Assembly (NCBI RefSeq): GCF_027891095.1
Contig: NZ_JAQIIO010000010.1
Coordinates: 32,050-96,049 of the forward strand
Length of the DNA stretch: 64,000 nucleotides
Source: Aliiroseovarius salicola
GTDB lineage: Bacteria; Pseudomonadota; Alphaproteobacteria; Rhodobacterales; Rhodobacteraceae
Reading direction: 5' to 3'
The notes beneath the pieces are model-generated. The model searched no databases and was not told where the DNA came from. It saw only the letters and a list, made by a program, of their open reading frames with translations. The translations under genes were made by a program, and so were the position numbers. Below are positions 26,016 through 35,011 of this stretch, one piece after another; the stretch's first letter is position 1, and each line of letters begins with the position of its first letter.

Positions 26016-27128
26016 ATGCTTGCCAAGATTCCTGCAACCGTCGTGACCGGCTTTCTCGGCGCGGGTAAAACGACGCTCATCCGCCATATGCTTGATAATG
26101 CCAATGGCAAACGCATCGCGCTGATCATCAACGAGTTTGGTGATCTCGGTGTGGATGGTGACATTCTGAAAGGCTGCGGGGATGAAACCTGCACCGAGGA
26201 TGACATCATGGAACTGTCGAACGGCTGCATCTGCTGTACCGTGGCGGAGGATTTCATTCCGACGCTTGAAAAGCTGCTGGAGCGTGAAACGCCACCGGAT
26301 CACATCGTGATCGAAACCTCAGGTCTGGCGCTGCCGCAACCCTTGGTCCGAGCTTTCCAGTGGCCGGAGATTTCCACCCGCGTGACCGTGGACGGCGTTG
26401 TGACTGTGGTTGACGGCAAGGCTGTGTCGGACGGGCAGTTTGCGTCAAACCTCGACGCTGTGGAAGCACAGCGCAAGATGGATGAGAACCTTGACCACGA
26501 AACCCCGCTTTCGGAGCTGTTCAAGGATCAGGTGACCTGCGCCGACATGATCGTGGTGAACAAGTCCGATCTGTTGGGGGCAGATGAGGCCGACGCTCTG
26601 GTTGGTAAACTTACATCGGAAAGCCGTGACGGCGTGCAGGTTGTGCGCTCGACCATGGGTGCGTTGCCGGTAGAGGTTCTGCTGGGTCAGGGGATGGGGG
26701 CTGAGGATGACATGGATGCGCGCCTGTCGCTGCATGAGAAGGGGCATCATCACGATCACCATCACGATGATCACGAACATGATCACGACGATGACCATCA
26801 TCACGATGATGATCACCACCATCATCACCACCACGACCATGACCACGACGCGTTTGAAAGCTTTGTTGTGACCCGTGGTGAAGTGGCCGACCCCAAAGCC
26901 TTTGCTGAACAGGTCGCCGACGTGATCCGCTCAAATAACATCCTGCGTCTCAAGGGATTTGCGGCCATCGAAGGCAAACCGATGCGCCTGACTCTTCAGG
27001 CTGTTGGTCCGCGTGTCGACACCTATTTTGACCAGCCGTTCGGCGCAGAACCTCGTGAAACGCGCCTTGTGGTTATTGGCCAGTCGGGTCTGAACCGCAC
27101 TGCCATCGAAGAAGCGCTGTCGGCATGA
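26016..27128 (+). CDS. cobW: CobW family GTPase, cobalamin biosynthesis
   Basis: A 370-residue G3E GTPase metallochaperone. It has GFLGAGKTTLIRHML (P-loop), the metal-binding GCICCTV motif, VNKSD for guanine, and a C-terminal domain ending in VVIGQSGL. Between the two domains, residues about 240-282 form a remarkable His/Asp run with about 22 His, able to hold several metal ions. The start at 26016 (AACGGAGACC upstream) was chosen over longer frames because they overlap the divergent DUF1636 gene. It probably delivers cobalt to the CobNST chelatase. Confidence 0.94.
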   Translation: MLAKIPATVVTGFLGAGKTTLIRHMLDNANGKRIALIINEFGDLGVDGDILKGCGDETCTEDDIMELSNGCICCTVAEDFIPTLEKLLERETPPDHIVIETSGLALPQPLVRAFQWPEISTRVTVDGVVTVVDGKAVSDGQFASNLDAVEAQRKMDENLDHETPLSELFKDQVTCADMIVVNKSDLLGADEADALVGKLTSESRDGVQVVRSTMGALPVEVLLGQGMGAEDDMDARLSLHEKGHHHDHHHDDHEHDHDDDHHHDDDHHHHHHHDHDHDAFESFVVTRGEVADPKAFAEQVADVIRSNNILRLKGFAAIEGKPMRLTLQAVGPRVDTYFDQPFGAEPRETRLVVIGQSGLNRTAIEEALSA

Positions 27129-27577
27129 CGATCGAGATTATCCCCGGCGATCCACGCCATCCAGACGCCACCGCTCTGCTCAAGGCAAGCCATGCGCTGA
27201 TGGAGGAGTTGTTTCCGCCGGAGGATAATTTCTTCCTCGATATCGACGACCTTTGTGTGCCCGAAATCTCGTTTTTCGTGGCGCACGAGGGTGACCGCAT
27301 CCTTGGCACCGCGGCGATTGCGGACAAAGGTGACTACGGCGAGGTGAAATCCATGTTTGTCTCGCCCGATGCCCGTGGCAAAGGGGTGGGCGAGGCATTG
27401 CTTGCGCAGATCGAAGCCACTGCGCGTGCAGTGGGGCATGACGCGTTGAAACTAGAAACTGGCAATGTGCTACATGCGGCGCATCGCCTCTATCAGCGCG
27501 CCGGGTTCACGTTATGCGGTCCGTTTGGCGACTACCCCGAAGCCGCCAGCTCGATCTTCATGGAAAAAGCGCTCTGA
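27125..27577 (+). CDS. GNAT N-acetyltransferase after cobW
   Basis: A 150-residue Gcn5-related acetyltransferase. The acetyl-CoA motif is seen in VKSMFVSPDARGKGVGEALL (R/QxxGxG/A form: RGKGVG) and a typical late LYQRAGF. The ATG overlaps the cobW stop by 4 nt (ATGA), so it is translated from the same mRNA. Its substrate is unknown; the link to cobW may be only operon history. Confidence 0.87.
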   Translation: MTIEIIPGDPRHPDATALLKASHALMEELFPPEDNFFLDIDDLCVPEISFFVAHEGDRILGTAAIADKGDYGEVKSMFVSPDARGKGVGEALLAQIEATARAVGHDALKLETGNVLHAAHRLYQRAGFTLCGPFGDYPEAASSIFMEKAL

Positions 27578-27585
27578 CAGCGCTT
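27567..27585. terminator. Hairpin between convergent genes
   Basis: AAGCGCT (27567-27573) and AGCGCTT (27579-27585) form a perfect 7-bp stem with a 5-nt loop. It overlaps the stop codons of the GNAT gene and the small minus-strand gene. On the minus strand five T follow, so it fits that gene best as a terminator; the plus-strand T-run is weak. Confidence 0.5.
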
Positions 27586-27760
27586 ATTTGCCCTTGTCGG
27601 TCGCAGCCTTCTTCTGGGCTGCCGCTTTCATCCGGGCCAAAAGCTCTGCCTTCTGGTCTTTGCGCTGATAGGGGTTTTTCTCGCTGCCGCGTTCGTTATG
27701 TTCGCGGTGACGGGGGGTGCCTTTTGCGGGCTTCGGTGCCCCGGCGGCTTTGTAATCCAT
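27584..27760 (-). CDS. Small basic hypothetical protein (58 residues)
   Basis: A short frame from the ATG at 27760 to TAA at 27584. The protein starts MDYKAAGAPKPAKGTPRH and is highly charged (Lys/Ala/Gln-rich tail AARMKAAAQKK-like), without a membrane segment or Cys. I recall similar short proteins annotated as hypothetical in Rhodobacteraceae but cannot check. It is transcribed opposite to its cobalamin neighbours, with cobN starting 69 nt away in the other direction. Confidence 0.6.
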   Translation of the reverse strand: MDYKAAGAPKPAKGTPRHREHNERGSEKNPYQRKDQKAELLARMKAAAQKKAATDKGK

Positions 27761-27828
27761 GGCTGAACCTTTCTGAATTTCGGGTGTCTTGCCCGATTAC
27801 GTGACATCATACAAGCAAGAGGCGGATT

Positions 27829-30800
27829 ATGCATCTTCTCGCAGCAACACCAGGGGCGATTGACGACGGCAAAGAGGCCGTGGATCTGGGGCAGACGCCC
27901 GCTGATCTGGTGGTGATTTCCGCCGCTGATACCGAGCTTGCAGGCCTGTCAGAGGCACGTTCCGCGATGCAGGACCCACCGAGCTTGCGCCTTGGCAGCA
28001 TGATGCACCTGACCCACCCAATGTCGGTGGATCTTCATATCGACGATTGCGCATCAAAGTCGCGGCTGGTGATCGCCCGCGTGCTGGGCGGCGTGGGCTA
28101 TTGGAAATACGGGGCCGAGCAATACTCGGCGCGGCTGCGTGAGGTTGGCGTGCCATTGGTGCTGCTTCCCGGCGATGACAAACCAGATGCCGAGCTGCGC
28201 GCGCTCTCGACCGTGTCGGATGAGGATTACGATGCACTTTGGGCTTATCTGGTCGAAGGCGGACCCGAGAACGCCACACTGTTTTTGGACTATGCAAAGA
28301 CGATGCTGGAGGGCGGAGAGAAGCCCGAAGCGGCCAAGCCGCTTTTGCGGGCTGGGGTCTATTGGCCCGGTTCAGGAGTGTCGGATCTGTCAGCGGCCCA
28401 AGCAGCATGGGCTGAGGGTGCGCCAATTGTGCCCGTCGTTTTCTACCGCGCGCTTGTGCAAGGTGCGGGTCTCAACCCAATCAACCGCCTTGTGAAATCC
28501 CTGCTGCGACAGGGTCTGAACCCGCTTCCGGTCTTTGTAGCGTCTTTGAAAGACCCGGTCTCGGTCGCCACGCTGGAAAGCCTGTTCATACAGGCCGCGC
28601 CCGATGTGATCCTGAACTGCACCTCTTTTGCTGTGGGATCGCCGCATCAGGATGAAGCGCATAAGAACACCAACCCACTTGCCGCGCCTTTCTGCAATAA
28701 CGCACCAATTTTCCAGGTTGTATTGGCCGCATCTGGCGAGGCCGCGTGGGAAGAGGGGCTGGCGGGTCTGTCTGCCCGTGACATCGCCATGAACGTGGCC
28801 TTGCCCGAGGTGGACGGGCGCATCCTGTCCCGCGCAATCTCGTTCAAGGGCGAGGCGTTTTTTGACGAAGCCACAGAATGCCCGATTGCCACCTACCGCG
28901 CGCGGGGAGACAGGGTGCAGTTTGTGGCGGATCTAGCCGCCAGCTGGGCGCGTCTGCGTCGCGCGGATACCGCCAGCCGCAAGGTTGCGCTGATCATGGC
29001 GAACTACCCGAACAAAGATGGGCGGTTGGCCAATGGTGTAGGGCTTGATACGCCTGCGGCTGTGGTCCATGCGTTAGGACTGCTGTCGGGTGAAGGCTAC
29101 TCTGTGGACAAGGCCCCTGCCGACAGTGATGCGCTAATGCAATCGGTAATGGCTGGCCCCACCAACTGGTTGGTGGACCGGGCGGAGCGGACAGGCGGTG
29201 TGCGCCTGTCGCTGGACGATTACATGACCCATTACAAGGCCCTTCCTTGGGCGCTGCGCGAAGCGGTTGAAACCCGCTGGGGTGTGCCGGAAAAGGATCC
29301 GTTCTTTGACGGGAGCTTTGCCCTTTCGGTATTGGAATACGGCAATGTCGTTGTCGGCGTGCAGCCCGCGCGCGGCTATAATATTGATCCGACGGAAACC
29401 TACCACTCCCCCGATCTGGTCCCGCCACACAACTACCTCGCCTTTTATTTCTGGCTGCGCCATGTGCATCAGGCCCACGCGATTGTGCATATGGGCAAGC
29501 ACGGCAACCTCGAATGGCTGCCCGGCAAGTCGGTGGCGCTCTCCGAGGAATGCTGGCCCGAAGCCATCCTTGGTCCGCTGCCCCATGTTTACCCGTTCAT
29601 CGTAAACGACCCTGGCGAAGGCACTCAGGCCAAGCGGCGCGCACAGGCGGTGATCATCGACCACCTGACGCCGCCGCTCACTCGTGCCGAAAGCTATGGA
29701 CCTTTGCGTGACCTCGAAGCGCTGGTCGACGAGTATTACGAAGCCGCAGGCGTCGACCCACGCCGAATTGATCACCTGAAACGCGAGATCCTGTCGCTGA
29801 CATCCGTGACTGGGCTGGATCAGGATGCGGGGCTGACTGGCGAGGATGAGGAAAGCGATCTGGCCAAACTGGATGCCTATCTGTGTGAACTGAAAGAGGC
29901 GCAGATCCGTGACGGGCTGCACGTCTTCGGTCAGTCGCCCGAAGGGGATCTGGAACGCGACTTGGCCATTGCGCTTTTGCGCGTACCGCGTGGTGAGGGC
30001 AAAGGCGGAGACGCCTCTCTGATCCGCGCCTTGGCCGAAGATTGTGGCGTCGACATAGATCCGCTCGATTGTGACATGGCCGCCATCTATGAAGGTCCGC
30101 GCCACAAATTCCTGCACGCCGTCGATACAACCCCGTGGCGCAGCAATGGGGACACGGTGGAGCGGCTGGAGAAACTGGCGCAGCTTGCGGTAGGTTGGTC
30201 GGAAACACCAGAATATTTCAACGCCACCCGTCCGGTGCTGGAAACACTGCACGGGGTGGTCCTGCCTGCGGTGCGTGTCTGTGGTCCGGCAGAGGGGGAG
30301 GGGCTTCTCACCGCCCTCAAGGGGCAGTTCGTTGCCCCTGCGCCATCCGGCGCGCCCACACGTGGGCGTCTGGACACGCTGCCCACTGGGCGCAATTTCT
30401 TCTCGGTGGACAGCCGTGCTGTGCCCACTCCGACCGCATGGGCGCTGGGCTGGAAATCAGCGTCGCTTCTTATCGATAAACACCTGCAAACCCATGGGGA
30501 CTGGCCGCGTACGATGCTGGTCACCGCTTGGGGCACGGCGAACATGCGCACCGGGGGCGATGACATTGCGCAGGCGATGGCCCTGATGGGCGTGAAGCCG
30601 AAATGGGACAGCGCCAACCGTCGTGTAACCGGTTTCGAGGTGATCCCAGTGACCGCGCTGGGGCGCCCTCGTGTGGATGTGACCCTGCGTGTGTCGGGCT
30701 TCTTCCGCGATGCTTTCCCGCAGCTGATTGCGCTTTATGACAGTGCAGCGCGCGCTGTGCAGGGGATGGATGAACCGGACGATATGAACCCAGCCGCAGC

Positions 30801-31515
30801 ACGCGTGCGCGCGGGCGAAAGCGTGCATCGGGTCTATGGATCGAAACCCGGTGCTTATGGTGCCGGGCTTCAAGCAATGATCGATGAACGGCTCTGGGCG
30901 GATAAGGCTGATCTGGCTGACGCGTACCTCGAATGGGGCGGTTATGCCTATGGGGCTGCCACCGAAGGCGCGCGCGACCGGGAGGGGTTTGAACAACGCC
31001 TCAGTCAGACTGAGGCGATTGTGCAAAACCAGGACAACCGTGAGCATGATCTTCTGGACAGCGACGATTACTACCAGTTCGAAGGGGGCGCGGCGGCAGC
31101 CGTATCAACACTTCAGGGACAAGACCGCCCGATCTATCACAACGACCATTCCCGCCCGGAACGCCCGGTGATCCGCACGCTGGAAGATGAAATCGGTCGG
31201 GTGGTGCGTTCGCGCGTGGTGAACCCGAAATGGATCGAGGGCGTGAAACGCCACGGCTACAAGGGTGCTTTCGAAATCGCCGCCACGGTGGATTATATGT
31301 TTGCCTTCGCCGCCACGACAGGAGCGGTTCGCAGCCATCACTTCGACCTCGTCCACGCAGCCTTTATCGAAGATGGCGAAACACGGGACTTCATCGAAGA
31401 GCACAACGCACCCGCAATGAAAGAAATCCTTGAGCGCCTGAAAGAAGCGATGGATCGCGGCCTCTGGCAACCACGCTCCAATTCCGCCCGTGCCATGCTG
31501 GAGGAGCTTGCATGA
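27829..31515 (+). CDS. cobN: Cobaltochelatase subunit CobN
   Basis: A 1228-residue protein, the full size of the large aerobic cobaltochelatase subunit, which binds hydrogenobyrinic acid a,c-diamide and inserts cobalt with CobS and CobT under ATP use. Family blocks are clear: HMGKHGNLEWLPGKS near 555, FIVNDPGEGTQAKRRAQAVIIDHLTPP, TPTAWALGWKSA and the C-terminal DYMFAFAATTGAV. cobS and cobT are not in the window. It follows the small minus-strand gene and is coupled to the next GNAT gene by ATGA. Confidence 0.97.
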   Translation: MHLLAATPGAIDDGKEAVDLGQTPADLVVISAADTELAGLSEARSAMQDPPSLRLGSMMHLTHPMSVDLHIDDCASKSRLVIARVLGGVGYWKYGAEQYSARLREVGVPLVLLPGDDKPDAELRALSTVSDEDYDALWAYLVEGGPENATLFLDYAKTMLEGGEKPEAAKPLLRAGVYWPGSGVSDLSAAQAAWAEGAPIVPVVFYRALVQGAGLNPINRLVKSLLRQGLNPLPVFVASLKDPVSVATLESLFIQAAPDVILNCTSFAVGSPHQDEAHKNTNPLAAPFCNNAPIFQVVLAASGEAAWEEGLAGLSARDIAMNVALPEVDGRILSRAISFKGEAFFDEATECPIATYRARGDRVQFVADLAASWARLRRADTASRKVALIMANYPNKDGRLANGVGLDTPAAVVHALGLLSGEGYSVDKAPADSDALMQSVMAGPTNWLVDRAERTGGVRLSLDDYMTHYKALPWALREAVETRWGVPEKDPFFDGSFALSVLEYGNVVVGVQPARGYNIDPTETYHSPDLVPPHNYLAFYFWLRHVHQAHAIVHMGKHGNLEWLPGKSVALSEECWPEAILGPLPHVYPFIVNDPGEGTQAKRRAQAVIIDHLTPPLTRAESYGPLRDLEALVDEYYEAAGVDPRRIDHLKREILSLTSVTGLDQDAGLTGEDEESDLAKLDAYLCELKEAQIRDGLHVFGQSPEGDLERDLAIALLRVPRGEGKGGDASLIRALAEDCGVDIDPLDCDMAAIYEGPRHKFLHAVDTTPWRSNGDTVERLEKLAQLAVGWSETPEYFNATRPVLETLHGVVLPAVRVCGPAEGEGLLTALKGQFVAPAPSGAPTRGRLDTLPTGRNFFSVDSRAVPTPTAWALGWKSASLLIDKHLQTHGDWPRTMLVTAWGTANMRTGGDDIAQAMALMGVKPKWDSANRRVTGFEVIPVTALGRPRVDVTLRVSGFFRDAFPQLIALYDSAARAVQGMDEPDDMNPAAARVRAGESVHRVYGSKPGAYGAGLQAMIDERLWADKADLADAYLEWGGYAYGAATEGARDREGFEQRLSQTEAIVQNQDNREHDLLDSDDYYQFEGGAAAAVSTLQGQDRPIYHNDHSRPERPVIRTLEDEIGRVVRSRVVNPKWIEGVKRHGYKGAFEIAATVDYMFAFAATTGAVRSHHFDLVHAAFIEDGETRDFIEEHNAPAMKEILERLKEAMDRGLWQPRSNSARAMLEELA

Positions 31516-31967
31516 CACCCCGCCTTGCCTCGGCCGAAGACGCGAATTGGATCATCGCCCTGATCCGCCGCGTTTTTGCCGAGCATGACGGACGCATTGA
31601 TCCCCCCAGCTCGATGCACCGAATGACTGTGGCCGATGTGCAGGCCCAGATGACCGATGGCGAGATCTGGGTGATTGGGCAAGAAGCCTGTCTGTTTCTC
31701 ACACCTCAAGAAGAAGCACTCTATCTCAGCAAACTGACAGTCGCCCCTGAAGCGCGCGGCAAAGGGTACGCGCGGTTGTTGGTCAGGCAGGCCGATTGTC
31801 ATGCCCAGGCGCTCGGCAAACCCCGCCTGCGCCTGCAAACTCGCGTGGAGCTTACGGATAACCACGCGATCTTTCGGGCCTTTGGGTTTGAACAGGTTGG
31901 CTCCACCCGTCATTCGGGATTTGATCGCACCACGTCGCTCACCTTTGAGAGGCCCGTAAAATCTTAG
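31512..31967 (+). CDS. GNAT N-acetyltransferase after cobN
   Basis: A 151-residue acetyltransferase with LYLSKLTVAPEARGKGYARLL (acetyl-CoA motif RGKGYA) and a C-terminal FGFEQVG segment. It belongs to a different GNAT subgroup from the cobW-linked one (little similarity outside the motif). The start overlaps cobN by 4 nt. Substrate unknown. Confidence 0.86.
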   Translation: MTPRLASAEDANWIIALIRRVFAEHDGRIDPPSSMHRMTVADVQAQMTDGEIWVIGQEACLFLTPQEEALYLSKLTVAPEARGKGYARLLVRQADCHAQALGKPRLRLQTRVELTDNHAIFRAFGFEQVGSTRHSGFDRTTSLTFERPVKS

Positions 31968-32027
31968 CTTTTTTCTTGCCGAAAATACCTCGGGGTGAGC
32001 CTCGAAGAGGCGAGGGGCAGCGCCCCT
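31968..32027 (-). repeat. Dispersed intergenic palindromic repeat, copy B
   Basis: On the minus strand: AGGGGCGCTGCCCCT, a spacer CGCCTCTTCGAG, GCTCACCCCGAGGTATTT and a tail CGGCAAGAAAAAAG. It starts right after the GNAT stop codon (TAG at 31965-31967) and faces the end of the lipoprotein gene, so it is between convergent genes. See copy A. Confidence 0.8.
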
Positions 32028-32086
32028 TTTGTGTGAAGGTATGAGATCAAAGTGACACTCTTGTAGGATAATGTGGCGGACGCTAC

Positions 32087-32533
32087 TTACTGCCGTGCTG
32101 AAATTGGTGTGCATTCGATGTTTTCCATCACCACCCGATTGTCATCTTGGTGCCACCCGTCCTGTATTTCACAATCCAGATCCACACGGACCGGTTTCGG
32201 GACCGGAGGCAATGTTCCGTCACAGTCCAGCTGCGCGCGCTGTATCCCCTGATCACCCGTCAGGCTGCCCTCACGGATTGGGCAACCCGTGGCCATTTCG
32301 ATTGCAATCTTGGCGCGGCGCAAAACAGAGGAAACCTTGGGGACGGCTTCGAAATTCACCCGATAACTCTCGACCCAATCCTCGCGCTGATGGATCTTGA
32401 AACGTGCACCTTCGACGGTGATATCGTGCGTCAGGGTTTCCCGGTGGCGAAACTCCGGGCTGGGGCTGTCGCAAGCTATGAGGGCCGTGGTGAGGACGAG
32501 AGGAGCTATCTGTTTCAGTGGTGAAAACGGCAT
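32087..32533 (-). CDS. Small predicted lipoprotein
   Basis: A 148-residue protein with a lipoprotein signal peptide ending in ALIACDS (Cys21 as the lipidation site). The mature part is basic-acidic mixed, with three more Cys, and no recognised domain. Outer- or inner-membrane lipid-anchored periplasmic protein of unknown role, alone and opposite to the cobalamin genes. Confidence 0.7.
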   Translation of the reverse strand: MPFSPLKQIAPLVLTTALIACDSPSPEFRHRETLTHDITVEGARFKIHQREDWVESYRVNFEAVPKVSSVLRRAKIAIEMATGCPIREGSLTGDQGIQRAQLDCDGTLPPVPKPVRVDLDCEIQDGWHQDDNRVVMENIECTPISARQ

Positions 32534-32837
32534 TGTTTCGGCTCTGCATTCAGTGAAGTCGGGATCCCCCTAAAGGTCGGTCCAATTGGTTAAACTTTCG
32601 TTAATATACGGGGGCTGCGACTGCTGTTGAGTTTGCACCGCAAATTTCCATGACTGCTCGGGATATCCCCCTGAACAGGCGTCATTTCCGGCGCATCGCA
32701 GGATTGGCGCAGCCTGCGGAATGCTCCTCCCCCGAAACGCTGACCTGAGGACCCTTTTCGAGCCCCTGTTTCGCTTGCATCCCGGGCCTCAAACCGCGAC
32801 AGTGACTGAGCGAAGGATCGAAAATGTGAGCCGCCGA
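32534..32837. other. Intergenic, no gene seen
   Basis: These 304 nt carry the lipoprotein promoter on the minus strand and the promoter of the downstream GFA-type gene on the plus strand. A 32-codon frame from the ATG at 32650 has no supporting ribosome site or known match and is not called. No repeat or structured RNA was recognised. Confidence 0.4.
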
Positions 32838-33251
32838 ATGACCGTTTCCACCGACATCACCGGACGTTGCCTGTGTGGGCAGGTGGGCTTTGCCTTTCAG
32901 GGCACGCCTTTCATTCAGGTGATCTGTCATTGCGACAGCTGCCGCCGTGCTGCTGGCGCAGCGACGGTTGGGTTTTTGGGGTTGAAGGATGGCCAATGGC
33001 GATGGACCGGCAGGCCCCCCTCCACCTTTCGAAGCTCTCCCGGTGTTCAGCGCCATTTCTGCCCCACATGCGGGTCTGCGCTGGGCTTTCAGGGAGAAAC
33101 CTATCCGGGGCAGTTCTATGCCCATGCCACAGCGCTTTCTGATCCGTCGCTATTTGTGCCGACAGCCCATGTGCACCATGATGAGATTCTGGCTTGGGCG
33201 CCTCCCGCCGACAACCTGCCTCGCCACCTGACAACTGCTGAATTGCTTTAA
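32838..33251 (+). CDS. GFA family (Gfa-like, CENP-V/Mss4 fold) zinc protein
   Basis: A 137-residue protein. Zinc ligands follow the GFA layout: CLCGQVGF (CxC), CHCDSC, and FCPTCGS. The family holds glutathione-dependent formaldehyde-activating enzymes and many of unknown role. The ATG at 32838 (MTVSTDITG) is chosen; a GTG at 32826 is also in frame. It lies 9 nt before cobO and may share its transcript. A link to formaldehyde is not shown here. Confidence 0.84.
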   Translation: MTVSTDITGRCLCGQVGFAFQGTPFIQVICHCDSCRRAAGAATVGFLGLKDGQWRWTGRPPSTFRSSPGVQRHFCPTCGSALGFQGETYPGQFYAHATALSDPSLFVPTAHVHHDEILAWAPPADNLPRHLTTAELL

Positions 33252-33260
33252 GGAACCGCC

Positions 33261-33881
33261 ATGTCTGAGAAACCTCCCGTCGATCCCGAACGTCACGCAA
33301 TGAAGATGGCCAAGAAAAAGGCCGCGCGCGATAAGATCATGGCCACCAAGACCGATAAAAAAGGTCTGGTGATTGTGCATACCGGCAAGGGCAAAGGAAA
33401 AAGTTCGGCCGCCTTCGGCATGATTTTCCGCTGCATCGCTGCCGACATGAAATGCGCTGTGGTGCAATTTATCAAAGGCGGGATGCAGTGCGGTGAACGT
33501 GATCTGATCACCGAGAAATTCAGCGATATCTGTGAATTTTACACGATGGGCGAAGGGTTCACCTGGGAAACTCAGGACAAGACCCGTGACACCGAAATGG
33601 CGCAGGCAGCATGGGAGAAATCAAAAGAACTCATCCGTGATCCGGCCAACAAGATGGTGCTTCTGGATGAAATCAACATCGCAATCCGCTATGGTTATGT
33701 GGATGTGGCTGACGTGGTGGCCTTCCTGTCGGAAGAAAAGCCCGAGATGACACATGTGGTCCTGACCGGGCGCAACGCTGCGGAAGACCTTATTGAAATC
33801 GCGGACCTCGTGACCGAAATGGAGCTGGTCAAACACCCGTTCCGATCAGGCATCAAGGCGCAGCGTGGGGTGGAATTCTGA
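33261..33881 (+). CDS. cobO: Cob(I)yrinic acid a,c-diamide adenosyltransferase
   Basis: A 206-residue P-loop enzyme of the CobO/CobA/BtuR type. The Walker A VHTGKGKGKSSAAFG at about 40-52 and the EFYTMGEGFTWETQD and LLDEINIAIRYGY motifs identify it. It transfers the 5'-deoxyadenosyl group of ATP to Co(I) in the corrin before amidation and side-chain addition. Separate from the CobC-CobD cluster by about 15 kb, but in the same region as cobW and cobN. Confidence 0.95.
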   Translation: MSEKPPVDPERHAMKMAKKKAARDKIMATKTDKKGLVIVHTGKGKGKSSAAFGMIFRCIAADMKCAVVQFIKGGMQCGERDLITEKFSDICEFYTMGEGFTWETQDKTRDTEMAQAAWEKSKELIRDPANKMVLLDEINIAIRYGYVDVADVVAFLSEEKPEMTHVVLTGRNAAEDLIEIADLVTEMELVKHPFRSGIKAQRGVEF

Positions 33882-33920
33882 TCCCATTTGGTCCGCCTGG
33901 CTTTTTTAAAGGAGGATAAT

Positions 33921-34238
33921 ATGCCCCAATTTTATATGGCCTATCACGTGACCGGCGCGATGGGGGATGCAGATGCACAGGCGGACAATCAAGCCCGTTA
34001 CAAGGCTTGGATGGAAAAACATGCTGGCGCCCTTGTTGTGCCAGCCCAGCCACTTGGGCCGCAATGGACCATTACCGCTGAAGGAGCAGAGGAAGGGTTC
34101 GAAGGGTCCATGATGGGGTATTCCGTGCTTGAGGCAGCGGATCTTGATGCCGCCATCGCGATCGCCAAGGAATGCCCTTTCTGTGAGATGGGCAATCTGC
34201 AATTGGCGGAAATGATGACAATGCCGGGAAAATCGTAA
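33921..34238 (+). CDS. YCII-related small protein
   Basis: A 105-residue protein beginning MPQFYMAYHVTGAMG, with AAAGGAGG before the ATG at 33921. It carries the YCII/DGPF-like pattern (WMEKHAGALVVPAQPLGPQWTI, then DLDAAIAIAKECPF). YCII domains form dimeric alpha-beta folds of uncertain catalytic role. It is 39 nt after cobO, perhaps co-transcribed by chance, and is followed by repeat copy C. Confidence 0.8.
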   Translation: MPQFYMAYHVTGAMGDADAQADNQARYKAWMEKHAGALVVPAQPLGPQWTITAEGAEEGFEGSMMGYSVLEAADLDAAIAIAKECPFCEMGNLQLAEMMTMPGKS

Positions 34239-34247
34239 CCGCCCTCA

Positions 34248-34331
34248 TTTTCTGGTCCAAAATATCCCGGGGTGAGCGAGCATGTCTCGCGAGGGGCGGC
34301 GCCCCTCAGGCTCATCCCGCAGGGATGAGCC
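34248..34331 (-). repeat. Dispersed intergenic palindromic repeat, copy C (extended)
   Basis: On the minus strand the element starts with a 10-bp hairpin (GGCTCATCCC/GGGATGAGCC, 3-nt loop; 34309-34331). Then come AGGGGCGCCGCCCCT, a spacer, GCTCACCCCGGGATATTT and a TGGACCAGAAAA tail. It lies between the convergent ends of the YCII gene and the FMN reductase gene. The extra hairpin is shared with copy D. Confidence 0.8.
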
Positions 34332-34396
34332 ACCCCCGTCACAAAGTAGCCCGACATAAATCTACTGCGTGCAGGTGTTCCAACAGCGCTTGATCC

Positions 34397-34927
34397 TCAA
34401 ATCGCATCCCGCAGTTTGGACATCAGGAGGCTGAGGTTTTTCTCGTATCGTTCACTGATCAGCCGTCCGGTTTCGTCAAACTCTTTCCGACTTCCTGCCA
34501 CGGCAATGTCTGGTCCTAACACCAATTGCGGCTGAAACGGCGCCATGGCTGCCACCAAAGACGCTTGTGCACGTTCCCCGCCCGCGCGGCCTGCTGCCGC
34601 TGACATCAGCGCCACAGGTTTGCCCACCCATGGCTGAGGTTTTACCCGGCTGACCCAGTCGAGCGCATTTTTCAGCACCCCCGAGAGCATCTTATTGTAT
34701 TCCGGTGTAGAGATGATCACGGCATCCGCGGCGCGGATCTGCTCCACCAGCAGCATAACAGGAGCGGGAATTCCGTCGCCATCTTCCAGATCGCCATTAT
34801 AAAGTGGCATGTTCAGGTCGGCCTCGTCATAGGTGCATTCCCCAAATACCCGCGCAGCATTGCGCAGGAGCATCCGGTTGGTCGACCCTTTGCGCAATGC
34901 TCCTGACAGCCCAAGCAATTGAACCAT
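34397..34927 (-). CDS. NADPH-dependent FMN reductase
   Basis: A 176-residue flavodoxin-like reductase. FMN contacts are seen in GLSGALRKGSTNRMLLR (phosphate loop) and STPEYNKMLSGVLKNALDWVSR (isoalloxazine side). Reduces FMN, quinones or azo compounds with NADPH; specific substrate unknown. Starts at 34927. It is a separate gene, 84 nt from the VOC gene end upstream on the same strand. Confidence 0.9.
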   Translation of the reverse strand: MVQLLGLSGALRKGSTNRMLLRNAARVFGECTYDEADLNMPLYNGDLEDGDGIPAPVMLLVEQIRAADAVIISTPEYNKMLSGVLKNALDWVSRVKPQPWVGKPVALMSAAAGRAGGERAQASLVAAMAPFQPQLVLGPDIAVAGSRKEFDETGRLISERYEKNLSLLMSKLRDAI

Positions 34928-35011
34928 GACACTCGTCCTTCCTGTTTCGCTCCGTCAAACATGGGAACAGCAGCAGAAAGGATCAAGCCGTTCCCTTGGC
35001 CAGATGATGGA

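Noticed and set aside
26445..26934. Val/Met- and Arg/His-rich frames on the minus strand
   Set aside because: They are the complement of the CobW His/Asp run and reflect its repetitive codons.
29134..30252. Long open frame of 372 codons on the minus strand inside cobN
   Set aside because: The whole stretch is coding for CobN on the plus strand; the opposite frame has no family signal and is a by-product of GC-rich codon use.
32650..32748. Short frame MTARDIPLNRRHFRRIAGL... as a leader peptide
   Set aside because: It lacks a ribosome site and any downstream attenuator-like hairpin.
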